From positions 378,076,706 through 378,140,705 of the forward strand of contig NC_085137.1 of the NCBI RefSeq assembly GCF_035046485.1: a DNA stretch of 64,000 bases. The letters run 5' to 3'. The stretch comes from Aedes albopictus (Eukaryota > Arthropoda > Insecta > Diptera > Culicidae). The notes under the pieces were generated by a model, which searched no databases, was not told the DNA's origin, and saw only the letters and a list, made by a program, of their open reading frames with translations. Positions 44,735 through 53,670 of this stretch are shown here, piece after piece (the stretch's first letter is position 1; each line of letters starts with the position of its first letter). Position numbers and translations under genes: made by a program.

Positions 44735-46768
44735 TCAAATTTCACTATACAAATTACTTTCCTTAATAAATTTCAAGATTGATTTTTCTTTTTCAGCGTT
44801 ATTCTCTAGAATATCCGTAATTGATCCGTTGATTCCACAGTTGGACCGGGTTTGAGTGTATCCTCTGCAGTCGATGAGAATGTGCGCGATTGACGGTTGG
44901 ACGCCACACCAGGTGCATATTGGGGGAGAATTGTTTTTCAAGATGTACGAATGGGTCAATCGAGTGTGTCCTATCCTGAGACGCGTTAGTATGCGTTGAT
45001 CCGAGGCGTTTGCGCAATCCGTGTACTTCCTTGGCGTCTGTTTGATCTGTCTAAGTTGTGTCCGACATTGATACCATTGTGCTTCCCATGTTGCCCAAAT
45101 ATCCTTTTTTATAGCAAGAACGGCGTCTTGCGCTGGAATGGAGGTATCGAGAAGCGGTTGATCTCTGGCATCTTTGGCAAGTTTGTCTGCTAGTTCGTTG
45201 CCAGCAATGCCGGCATGACCTGGGATCCAGCAAAAGGTTACTTTCTTGTTTCCGATGTTTTTTTCTATGAATTGCACCCAAGGATGTTTGGAGCGGCCAC
45301 TTCGTAGGGCGTCGAGACAACTTGCTGAGTCTGTGAAAATAACAACGTTTTCATGTTCGCTGATATTCGACACTGCCATTTTGAGGGCGAAAGCTTCTGC
45401 GGAAAATACACTGCAGACGCTTGGTAGATGGAAATAGTGCTTTTCGTGGGGCATCGCTACCCCAGCGCCACAAGAGCCATTGCCTTTGGAGCCGTCGGTG
45501 AATACTTGTAGATGGGAGTGATACTTTTCAGCAATCAGCTCTTGGAAGACCGGCACGACTACATTTTGGCTGGAACCTGCCTTGACGGTGTTTCTTAATT
45601 TGTTGTCTATATTTGGAGTCGTAGCGTACCATAGTCTGTCGGAAGACCTTATTATGCTGCTGATTTTCGGAAGTGTGGTTCCAGTAGTTTGTTGAAGCAG
45701 ATAATTTGCTCGTCTTACTACCGGATAGTCGGTTGCTTCAGGGTTTTTTTCTAAGAGTCGCACAGCTATCTGTGACAACCGCTGGGTTAAGGATAAGCGG
45801 AAAGGGAGACAACCAGATTCAGCCATTATTGAGGTAATTGGGCTGGTCACGAATGCACCTGATGCTCTGCGAACGACGTCGTTGTATATTGGGCATAATA
45901 TTTGCTCAATAGTTTCAAGTTTTGAACTGGAAAAACCTAGTCCAAAGAATAGTTTCGAAAAGATTAGCGCTGAACCTACATTTAGCAGGGTAGTTCGACT
46001 ACTTCTTTTCAATCGGCAACCCAAGATCCTCAATATACGCATTCTACTACCACAACTTTTCTTAACGTCCATGCAATGGTGGGTGAAGTTAAGCTTTGAA
46101 TCTACTGTAATGCCAAGGATTCTCATTCTCCTTACCATGGGAATCGGAATGTTGTTTATTTTGATGGCACGTCCTCGTTTTCTGTGCAATGTGCAGCAAA
46201 CGTGGAGTAATTTCGATTTAGCTGGTGCTATGGAGAAACCAACGCTTACAGTCCAGTCGTTCACTGCGTTGACGGCTTGTCGTAACTTTTTTCTGACTGC
46301 AGAATAGTTTTCTCCTTTAACTATGATGATTACATCGTCAGCGTATAGCAGGATATCTGCTCCGGGAGGTATCTTATCGAAAATTGGCTGCATAGCCACT
46401 AAAAACAGTGTCACAGACAACACGGATCCTTGTGGTACTCCATTTTCCGCTTTTCTGATGCTTGAAAGATGTCCGTTGGAAGCTACTTGGAAGTATCTAT
46501 CGGATAAGAAACTGGAGACCATGTTCATTATCCGACCTGTTATCTTCCAGTTCGTGAGGTTACGCAGAATTCCGGGTCTCCAAGTTGTGTCGTATGCCTT
46601 GGCAATGTCAAGGGCAACTATTTCCGCGTGGTCGTCCTGTCCAAGTTGAAGGAGGGATTCTAATCTGGCGAGATGTGTGTCGACGCCTTTACCTGCTCTG
46701 AAGGCATGCTGTCGTGGATCTAGCTTTCCTGTAGTCTCCAGTTCAGTGACAAGGCGGCGGTTAACCAT
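44735..46768 (-). CDS. I-clade ORF2, C-terminal part (reverse transcriptase and RNase H)
   Basis: 677 residues in the same frame as the preceding half. Reverse transcriptase motifs: HAFRAGKGVDTHL at 21-33, motif A ALDIAKAYDTTW at 52-63, motif B NGVPQGSVLS at 109-118, and motif C LLYADDV at 140-146 with both aspartates present. An RNase H domain spans about 420-540: FTDGSKGNG at 423, AEAF at 457, FTDSASCL at 478, and WIPGHAGIAGNELADKLAK at 514-532. The catalytic D, E, D and D are all in place. A zinc-like C-TWC...H-ILIDC segment follows near 620-640. The first ATG shown is simply the next methionine after the in-frame stop and not a natural start. By family this part copies element RNA at the nicked target. 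Confidence 0.9.
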   Translation of the reverse strand: MVNRRLVTELETTGKLDPRQHAFRAGKGVDTHLARLESLLQLGQDDHAEIVALDIAKAYDTTWRPGILRNLTNWKITGRIMNMVSSFLSDRYFQVASNGHLSSIRKAENGVPQGSVLSVTLFLVAMQPIFDKIPPGADILLYADDVIIIVKGENYSAVRKKLRQAVNAVNDWTVSVGFSIAPAKSKLLHVCCTLHRKRGRAIKINNIPIPMVRRMRILGITVDSKLNFTHHCMDVKKSCGSRMRILRILGCRLKRSSRTTLLNVGSALIFSKLFFGLGFSSSKLETIEQILCPIYNDVVRRASGAFVTSPITSIMAESGCLPFRLSLTQRLSQIAVRLLEKNPEATDYPVVRRANYLLQQTTGTTLPKISSIIRSSDRLWYATTPNIDNKLRNTVKAGSSQNVVVPVFQELIAEKYHSHLQVFTDGSKGNGSCGAGVAMPHEKHYFHLPSVCSVFSAEAFALKMAVSNISEHENVVIFTDSASCLDALRSGRSKHPWVQFIEKNIGNKKVTFCWIPGHAGIAGNELADKLAKDARDQPLLDTSIPAQDAVLAIKKDIWATWEAQWYQCRTQLRQIKQTPRKYTDCANASDQRILTRLRIGHTRLTHSYILKNNSPPICTWCGVQPSIAHILIDCRGYTQTRSNCGINGSITDILENNAEKEKSILKFIKESNLYSEI

Positions 46769-46771
46769 TCT

Positions 46772-46774
46772 TTA
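46772..46774 (-). other. In-frame TAA splitting ORF2
   Basis: A single stop codon separates two otherwise open, same-frame halves of ORF2; two codons later (46768) is an ATG. There is no length change, so this is one nonsense substitution rather than a frameshift. It falls early in the reverse transcriptase, before the catalytic motifs, so this copy should be inactive unless the stop is read through or is a sequencing error. Confidence 0.85.
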
Positions 46775-49249
46775 AAATAGTTTTCCTAGACAACTGAGTA
46801 ATGTTATGGGTCTATAGCCCTCTGGTTTGCTTCGATTTGCTTCAGGCTTCGGTATGGGTATTACTGTTCCTAATTTCCATATAGCTGGGTAAATTCCGTT
46901 ACTCCAAATTCGATTGAACAGTTCTAGTAGCGCGATTTTCGAAGTAAATGGGAGACGCTGCAGCATTACGTAACTTATGTTATCTGCTCCGGTTGAACAT
47001 CCTCCTCTTCGATCTAGAGCCCACATGAGCTCTTCCACTGAAAAATCTACATTATAGCGCTTGTACAGATTTGGGCGTTGATTTCTAGTGGACGGCTTAT
47101 TATCCTTACAGTGCTGTTTCCGGAACTTTTCAGGGTAATTTGAGTTGGAGGATTTGCTTTCGTATTCATCCGCTAGGGCTTCTGCTACTTTTTGACCATC
47201 ATTGGTCATTCCTTCTGAAAGATTAAGCGTGATTGTAGAGCTTTTTCTTTTCCCTTGGAGCCTGTTGATTTTGTTCCAGATTTGACTTGATTGGCTCGAT
47301 GGGCAGATGCTTTCAACGAAATCTTCCCAACAACTCATCTTTGCTTCGTTGATTTGCTTCCGGCATGCCGAACGCGCCTTGTGGAATTGTTCAAGTGCCA
47401 ATGCTCTATTAGGGTTTTCAGCATCGAGCCGGCGAAGAGCGCGGAGACATTTGCGTCTAAGTTTAACAGCCGCTTTTACATTTTCGTTCCACCATACTAC
47501 TGACTTTGGCCCGTTTTTGTCAGAAGTTCGCGGAATGCTGGATTCCGCGGCAGAGATGATTTTGTCAGTGAACTCTTGTACTGACAGTGAGTGTCCTGGA
47601 TACAGGGTTGTCCTTGTGAGATCTTCGAAGAGATTCCAGTTGGCTTGGTCAAATATCCATCTTTTTCGATGACGTGTTTCATCCGAATAGCTTGGTGTGT
47701 TGATTATTATGGGTAGATGATCACTGTCTGAGCAGTCCGCTTCTGTGCTCCACGTGAATTTGGCGGCAGCAGATGAAGAGCATATGGATATATCCAGAGC
47801 TTGCGAGTTCCCAGTAGCTGGATCAATTCTGGTGTGAGAGCCATCGTTGAGAACCACCATATCGTTGTCGACAGCAAGTTCTAGGATTTGGTCTCCCCTT
47901 TTCTTAGCTTCGGAAGAAGAAGCACATATCCTGCTACCCCATGCTGTATGGTGTGCATTGAGGTCTCCCAGAAGAAGGGCAGGCTTGGGTATTTCTTGTA
48001 GTAGTTCTGCAAGTAGCCTCGTAGCCTCCTTATCCTTCGGAGGTAGGTATAATGAGACGACAGTAATCTTCACAGGCACAAAAAGTTGTACCGCAACAGC
48101 TTGTACGTCGGATTGTATTGAAATTCGTTGGAAGGGAGTTCCACATCTGATGGCGAGACCAGCACCTTGTCTACCATGTGCAGATCCCTTACTGACGAAT
48201 AGCTGGTAATTTGATCCAAGGAGCCCTTCCACTGATTTGTGGTAATCCAAGTTCGTTTCCTGTACGCAGATCACAGCTGGACGGTATTTCGATGTCAGTA
48301 TTTGCAGTTCGTTAAGGTGCGATCGTAGACCGCATACGTTCCACTGTATGGCGAAGGCTGGCGAAAGCATTACTCTTCCATTGTTGGAGACACTGGATGA
48401 CATAGAGGTTGATCTTGCAGTTGATACGTTTAGTCGCACGGGTGTTGTTAGCGGTTGTTGGTTTTGGGTTTCCATCAGTCTCTCGGTGCAGTTTTCGGCC
48501 AACTCGACTGGATTCCAGGAGGATGGAAGGAATGTAAGGCGCTCGTGACTGGCCCCATTCCTTTCCCCCCGGACATCCACTCCCGGGTTTGGGAGGGGGG
48601 AGGTTACTACACGCTCTCCCTCCCCTCGTCGAGAACGTCCGATTGTTGAGGCAGAGGTGCGGGGATTTGTGTCGCCGATGTATGGGCCTAAGTTGTAGAA
48701 AGCGCTTGAGGAATTTGACTGGGTTTTGTTAAACAAATGTTTAGTGATACTTGCCGGGGAGCTGGAGTTACACACGCCGACTGCCGCCAGAGGCTCATCG
48801 GAGTGATCCGGGACATCCCTGGTCAGGGTCGACGTGTGAGGCCTCGCACTTGGCGAATCATATACTGCTCTGCTGCGCGAAGAAACACAGTTTATGTTTC
48901 TATATCTGTCGTATTCTTCAGAGTTGGATAGTACTGTAGGTGGCAAAGCGGCCGGGCTGGGAGTTTGGTGATCAACAGGTTGGAGGAATGCGTCCCGGAT
49001 CTCCTCACTCAACAGCCACGCTTCCTCTTTTGGAAGTGAAGGGGGTACTGCACATTCCCCTCCTTCAAACCGCTCGCGATCATTTGGCGTAGTGTATAAT
49101 CGATGTCCAGGGTCAGGTCCAGCTTGGGTATTGCGGGGGTCAAGGCTTGTGTTATTTGGTATGCTTCGTTCTTCCGTTGTCATGTCAGGGTCGGTAGCTG
49201 GGTCAGTATCAAAACTTTGCGTTAGTGCTCTTAGGGTGTGGGCAGCCAT
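46772..49249 (-). CDS. I-clade ORF2, N-terminal part (endonuclease to start of reverse transcriptase)
   Basis: 825 residues up to a TAA stop. Residues 1-295 are polar and low in recognisable structure. The AP-type endonuclease spans about 300-515: IQWNVCGLRS at 301-310, CVQETN at 328-333, GDLNAHHT at 428-435, LDIS at 486-489, and SDSDHLP at 507-513. These contain the expected metal-binding and catalytic N, E, D/N and H residues. Basic linker residues follow, then the first reverse transcriptase segment (WALDRRGGCSTGADNISYVM; GTVIPIPKPEANRSKPEGYR; ITLLSCLGKLF). Translation stops at 46774-46772, at a point where the frame continues unchanged into the next entry. By family the endonuclease nicks target DNA. 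The start overlaps the ORF1 stop, which argues for coupled translation. Confidence 0.88.
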   Translation of the reverse strand: MAAHTLRALTQSFDTDPATDPDMTTEERSIPNNTSLDPRNTQAGPDPGHRLYTTPNDRERFEGGECAVPPSLPKEEAWLLSEEIRDAFLQPVDHQTPSPAALPPTVLSNSEEYDRYRNINCVSSRSRAVYDSPSARPHTSTLTRDVPDHSDEPLAAVGVCNSSSPASITKHLFNKTQSNSSSAFYNLGPYIGDTNPRTSASTIGRSRRGEGERVVTSPLPNPGVDVRGERNGASHERLTFLPSSWNPVELAENCTERLMETQNQQPLTTPVRLNVSTARSTSMSSSVSNNGRVMLSPAFAIQWNVCGLRSHLNELQILTSKYRPAVICVQETNLDYHKSVEGLLGSNYQLFVSKGSAHGRQGAGLAIRCGTPFQRISIQSDVQAVAVQLFVPVKITVVSLYLPPKDKEATRLLAELLQEIPKPALLLGDLNAHHTAWGSRICASSSEAKKRGDQILELAVDNDMVVLNDGSHTRIDPATGNSQALDISICSSSAAAKFTWSTEADCSDSDHLPIIINTPSYSDETRHRKRWIFDQANWNLFEDLTRTTLYPGHSLSVQEFTDKIISAAESSIPRTSDKNGPKSVVWWNENVKAAVKLRRKCLRALRRLDAENPNRALALEQFHKARSACRKQINEAKMSCWEDFVESICPSSQSSQIWNKINRLQGKRKSSTITLNLSEGMTNDGQKVAEALADEYESKSSNSNYPEKFRKQHCKDNKPSTRNQRPNLYKRYNVDFSVEELMWALDRRGGCSTGADNISYVMLQRLPFTSKIALLELFNRIWSNGIYPAIWKLGTVIPIPKPEANRSKPEGYRPITLLSCLGKLF

Positions 49250-50595
49250 TATTCGTCTATGTCGATTGTGTTCTGGCTTGCTGTGGGCTGAGTCAGCGAA
49301 CGTTTACCTCTGCTGCTGTTTGTGTCGTGTGGCGACGTTTCGCTTTGACGTTTACCACTTCGGCTTCGACTACGGACGATACCAGATCTAAGGACGCGAA
49401 TGTGGTCGGCTTTATCAAGCGGTGGCTCCAAGAAGGCACCGTCTTTTCTCGATTCACGGGTTTCGGTATGCTTTGTGGTCGGGATTGACTGGGTGGTAGT
49501 GGCTGGTGGTTTTTGCGATGAGTGGTGCTTTGATGATCTTTGTGCATTCGATGCAGCAGGGGACTCACACGGCGTTCGAAGGTTGAGCGATGATTTCAGC
49601 GACTCGAGTTCTTTTGCTAAGGTAGCAACTTGTTGTTGTAGCGATGCTATCAGTTGATCTTTGGTGGCAATCTCCTGTTTTAGTTGGTCTTGAATGATGC
49701 GAGCGATGGTTTCTCGTTTATTGTCATCGTTGTACCGACGTCTTGCTTCGGTGTACGAGATACCTTGGTCGACTTTCAGATGCACTATTTTGTCCTCCTC
49801 CTTGAATTTAGCACAGTCTCGTGATTTTACAGAATGCCCATTCTTGCAGTGAAAGCAATAGGGCGTATTGTTGCACTGCTCTCCATCGGCCACGTGCAAC
49901 GGTTGTGAGCATCGCAAACAGATACCTGGCTGTTGGCACATTTTTTGTGAATGGCCGTACATTCCGCATTTGAAACAGAGCATAGGTGAAGGGTAGTACT
50001 GCTTCACAGAGATCCGCAGTAATCCGAAGAAAACGTAGCTAGGTAGAACAGTTCCGCTAAATGACAAGACCAACAGAGGTGTATTTTGCAGTTTGCCATT
50101 TACGCGCTTTTTAATTCGTCGTACTGCTTGTACTCCTTCAGACCTCAGATTTTTTTCGATTACCTTCTCGTCAGTATCTATAGAGTCTGGTTCGAAAACA
50201 AGACCCTGAACCGTGTTGAGTGTCGGGTGCAGAAAGATTTCTATCTGCGTGCCGTCGATAAGCTCCGTTAGTTTAGTCAGCTTGTCAACAATGCTCCTGG
50301 AGCTGGTACGTAGGAGATAACGTGACCCACGACCTTCTCGAGATGCAGCTACACTTCGGGCTTCTTTCTCTCCAATAGCTACTTGGACTGATGATCCGAT
50401 GATGAATGGTTCTGGGAGCCGTACTTCTCTCTTCGTGGTTGTCCCGTCGTCGTCGATTTTGCACCGTAGCACTAAAACTGCCGTTTGACCCATATCGTCC
50501 TTCTGTCGCATCCATTCCGGAGTTCTTCCGCAGCCATGGTATCCGGGTGGATTATCTGGTGGCCCCTTCGGGGGGGCGGGAGGTTTACCGGTCAT
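49249..50595 (-). CDS. I-clade retrotransposon ORF1, gag-like RNA-binding protein
   Basis: A 448-residue intact frame. By family it binds element RNA and forms the ribonucleoprotein particle. The N terminus is proline-rich (residues 2-20). Residues ~38-200 form a globular region. Three zinc knuckles follow: C-F-K-C-x4-H-x4-C at 207-220, C-L-R-C...H...C at 226-241, and C-F-H-C-x3-H-x5-C at 247-261. About 280-340 is a predicted coiled coil (KQEIATKDQLIASLQQQVAT), and the C terminus is polar and low-complexity. The start is the first ATG in the frame after the 400-bp leader. Its TAA stop overlaps the ORF2 ATG by one base (TAATG, 49251-49247). This arrangement, with two to three CCHC motifs before ORF2, matches the I and R1 groups. 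Confidence 0.9.
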   Translation of the reverse strand: MTGKPPAPPKGPPDNPPGYHGCGRTPEWMRQKDDMGQTAVLVLRCKIDDDGTTTKREVRLPEPFIIGSSVQVAIGEKEARSVAASREGRGSRYLLRTSSRSIVDKLTKLTELIDGTQIEIFLHPTLNTVQGLVFEPDSIDTDEKVIEKNLRSEGVQAVRRIKKRVNGKLQNTPLLVLSFSGTVLPSYVFFGLLRISVKQYYPSPMLCFKCGMYGHSQKMCQQPGICLRCSQPLHVADGEQCNNTPYCFHCKNGHSVKSRDCAKFKEEDKIVHLKVDQGISYTEARRRYNDDNKRETIARIIQDQLKQEIATKDQLIASLQQQVATLAKELESLKSSLNLRTPCESPAASNAQRSSKHHSSQKPPATTTQSIPTTKHTETRESRKDGAFLEPPLDKADHIRVLRSGIVRSRSRSGKRQSETSPHDTNSSRGKRSLTQPTASQNTIDIDE

Positions 50596-50995
50596 TTGAC
50601 CGGATTATTGCACCACTTTTTCGGATCCACTTTGGAGTTTCACTTTTATTAACTACACAAGCTGAGCTAAATTATATTATGTTTTAACACCAACTTTCGT
50701 TCGGGACACTGCAGGTAATTCACACGATCCACGCAGTTGCCGCGATGCTTGTATTGGTAGTGTTATTGTTCGTAGCACCACCGTATGCTCGTTGCACTAA
50801 ACTTTAATTTAGTTTTATCGATAGGCACAAAGTAATTCAGCAAAACTTCACTATGTTTATGAAAGCACTCGCGAAGACGATCCCGTAGTCACCAATTTGG
50901 TGATTTAAAGAAAAGGTTACTCGCCGAAAACTCGAAAAAATAACTATGAGTAGCGCGCGCGTGTTGATATACCACGTAGCCCGATTACTCGAATG
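50596..50995 (-). promoter_or_regulatory. 5' UTR of the I-clade element, expected internal promoter
   Basis: 400 bp between the target duplication and the ORF1 ATG. It has no long frame. A full-length copy of a non-LTR element must carry its promoter inside the transcribed leader, so this segment is the expected location. No TATA box is expected; specific motifs could not be assigned from the sequence alone. The first bases on the minus strand are CATTCGAGTAATCGG. Confidence 0.55.
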
Positions 50996-51006
50996 ATAGA
51001 TAAACT
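50996..51006. repeat. Target-site duplication, 5' side of the I-clade element
   Basis: ATAGATAAACT, identical to 44624-44634, directly adjoining the 5' end of the element. Confidence 0.9.
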
Positions 51007-51429
51007 GAAAGAGACTGGTTATTCCCAAATGTCCACATTGTGTACAAAATTACGCATTTGCACGTCCTGCCGTCTAGAATTTGACAAACGAGCCATCTGT
51101 ATATCATCGGTAAAGCAGGGCGCAGGAAGTTCGAAAACGACAACAACTGAGAAATTGCCATCAGCGACATCTGTTTAAACAATTTAATTACGCCCCTTTT
51201 CAAAAATGCCCTGTAATATTCTTCAACATCTATACCCATTTCAATATTTTTAACGTTGCAAAACACGCTTTCAACATTCATCTTGAAGAAGAGGGAAAAC
51301 ACTTGTCCTCAAATGTAACAGCAAATTAATGAATAAACGACTAATGCGCGGAGGGCGTGATAAAATCGGAACATTACGGTACATAGTATATTATATTATA
51401 TGTATATATAATATATAATAAAAACAACT
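51007..51429. other. No recognised gene; short TA-rich microsatellite
   Basis: Pre-insertion flank of the I-clade element. A TATATT/TATATA-rich tract lies at 51386-51420. No known domain. Confidence 0.4.
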
Positions 51430-52260
51430 TGTTTTACTCACGCAAGGCCATTAACAATAAAATCAGCATCAAACTTCAATTTCCGGCCGAAATAATTTAC
51501 ACTAAAAAAAATTATTACTAAATGTGAAAATTGTGAAATGTTTGAATTGTCATAACTTTTTTGTTTATTTTCATGGTAGATTGCTAATACAATGGACCGT
51601 TTTCTCTAAAAAATTATGTTGGTAAAAAGATAGGGTTTTGAGATATTTGAGTTTTTGTGACAAAAATGATATTTTTTAATGTTAAAAAAGATTTTTTTCA
51701 CAGTGTATATTTTCTTAGGAATCGCCATTTAGTTATCTAACTTTGCTGAACAATAAAATCAGCATCAAATCGCGATTCCCGGCCGAAATAATTTACACAG
51801 AAAATTTTTTTTTACTAAATGTAAAAATTGTGAAATTTTTGAAATGTTATAACTTTTTTGTTTATTAGTTTACCATCACCAAATTTTTATGGTAGATTGC
51901 TAATACAATGGACCGTTTTCCCTAAAAAATTCAAGTTGGTAAAAAGATAGGGTTTTGAGATATTTGAGTTTTTGTGACAAAAATGATGTTTTTCAATGAT
52001 AAAATAGATTTTTTTTCACAGTGTATATTTTCTTAGAAATCACCATTTAGCTATCTAACTTTGCTGAAAAATTCATAACAATCGAACAATCCGTTTTTGC
52101 TGTGCATATTTTTGAATATTTTTGAACCATTTTCACATACACCCTTTTGAAAAGTTAGTCGTGGCTCTAAATAAAAATTTGATATCGAAAAATGGCGATT
52201 TAGATGGAACTGAAAAACTGTGCAAAGTTTCAGTTCAATAGAAAATCATGAATTAAAAAT
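51430..52260 (-). repeat. 0.8-kb dispersed repeat with an internal tandem duplication
   Basis: Inverse of 41991-42141 plus 43404-43740. A ~296-bp unit starting AACAATAAAATCAGCATCAAA (written here in two parts: AACAATAAAATC, AGCATCAAA) begins at 51453 and again at 51749, so most of the repeat is present twice in tandem. The first unit lacks the ~20-bp TAGTTTACCATCACC segment that the second has. The junction with the I-clade flank and with the RTE-type fragment (52262) is abrupt. Confidence 0.8.
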
Positions 52261-52261
52261 T

Positions 52262-53670
52262 TTCCTTAATTTTGATGCTGTTGCTTGGAATCGCTCAATA
52301 CGCCTTTTCACTTTACGGGAAACGTCATTGTCACATGTCACAAGTGTTCCAAGATAAACAAATTCTTCAACAACTTCAAACACATCCCCATCAGGCCGTC
52401 CCTTATTTTGCAAAAGTTGGAAATGTAATAAGTTCGTTGTTGGAAAGTGATCATTTTGACTCAGAAATGATCATGTCAAAATTTGAAGCCCGTATCTCAA
52501 GGCAAAGTGGTCCCTCAAAGGGCCTAAAGATGTCAAAAATTGTATGGGACTAAAAAAACATGAATTTTTTTTCACCGAGAAAATATGCTATTCTACTACA
52601 ACCGATGATTTTAGGACCCTAAAGGGCCAAATTGTGATTAGAACTCAGATATCACTACTCTTTTTTTTTGAGTTACAGACAAAAAACCGCAGAAAAATCA
52701 TTATTTTGACCATTTTTTTTTCAATCCCAAAGGAAACCTACCCTATTTTGCTTATTAACTTGAAAATGAATTGCACATTTTCGGCCCTTTAGGGTCCTAA
52801 AATCATCGGTTTTAGTTGAGCAGCATATTTTTTCGCCGAAAAATAATTCATGCTTTTTAGTCCCGTACAATTTTTGACCTCTTTAGGCTCTTTGAGGGAC
52901 CACTTTGCCTTGAGATACGGAGTTCAAATTTTAACAAGATCATTTCTGAGCTAAAACGATCATTTTCCAACAACGAACTTACAACATTTCCATTTTTTGC
53001 AGAATAAGGGACGGCCTAATCCCCATCAATTACTACCTCAGCACTAACATCACTAGACCTGCTTCTGTCTCTACCCGCTATCATGTACTTCGTCTTGGTA
53101 GAGTTAACCGTCAAGCCTCTCTTCAGAGGAGCATCAGCTTCCTCCACTGCCTTACGATCGATGCCGGTAACATCAATATCGTCCGCAAAACCGAGGAGCA
53201 TGTGCGACCGTGTGATGATAGAGCCATTCCTCTGCACACCTGACCTTCTAATCGCTCCTTCGAGTGCAATGTTAAACAATAAATTTGAAGGAGCGTCCCC
53301 TGCTTCAATCCATCCAAGGTCACAAACGACGTAGACACTCCGTCCGCGATCCGAATACTTGATTTCGATCCATCCAGCGTTGCGCGTATCAGCCTAATTA
53401 GTTTCGCCGGAAAACCATGTTCTAACATTATCTACCAAAGCTCATTTCTTTTCACTGAATCGCACGCTGACGCTGCTTTAAAATCAATGAACAGATGGAG
53501 AGTCTGCAAGTTATATTCCCGAAACTTATCTAGGATCATCCGCAGGATAAACTTTGGTCCTTCATTGATCGGCCCTCACGAAAACCAGCCTGGTATTCGC
53601 CGACGAAGGACTCCTCAAGAGGTCGCAGTTTGTTGAACAGTGATCTGTGAAATCGCAAATGATTTTGTTT
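52262..53670 (-). mobile_element. RTE-type reverse transcriptase fragment, split by a TIR element
   Basis: Minus strand, high to low: LRPLEESFVGEYQAGFREGR (about 53640-53580), PAKLIRLIRATLDGSKSSIR (53420-53350), FNIALEGAIRRSGVQRNGS (53279-53220), LLGFADDIDVTGIDRKAVEE (ADD box, about 53195-53140), KYMIAGRDRSRSSDVSAEVV, and after the insertion VFEVVEEFVYLGTLVTCDND and VKRRIERF (52380-52265). Several frameshifts; the endonuclease is absent. It is the same family as 31970-35252. Confidence 0.75.
52393..53018. mobile_element. 626-bp foldback element with 9-bp target duplication
   Basis: Inverted ends AGGCCGTCCCTTATT with long complementary arms (for example AAGTTCGTTGTTGGAAA left, TTTCCAACAACGAACTT right). 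ATCCCCATC at 52384-52392 and 53019-53027 is duplicated. Removing the element restores a continuous host frame (IDGD followed by VFEVVEEF), so the boundaries are secure. A 9-bp duplication is typical of Mutator-like elements, but no transposase is present. Confidence 0.85.

Larger units (their letters stand above)
44635..50995 (-). mobile_element. Full-length I-clade (MosquI-like) non-LTR retrotransposon
   Basis: Both ends are fixed by exact 11-bp copies of ATAGATAAACT at 44624-44634 and 50996-51006. On the minus strand the element runs from 50995 (5' end CATTCGAGTAATCGG) to 44635, ending in four TAA units; a TAA-repeat tail is typical of I elements. It is 6361 bp: a 400-bp 5' UTR, ORF1 (50595-49249), ORF2 (49249-44735, with one in-frame stop), and a ~100-bp 3' UTR. 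ORF1 has three CCHC knuckles; ORF2 has endonuclease, reverse transcriptase and RNase H, the domain set of the I clade. The MosquI name is an inference from the Aedes I-clade family. An intact duplication and ORF1 suggest recent insertion. Confidence 0.92.

Noticed and set aside
45882..46649. Plus-strand open frames of 141 and 108 codons opposite ORF2
   Set aside because: They are antisense shadows of the reverse transcriptase and have no recognisable domain.
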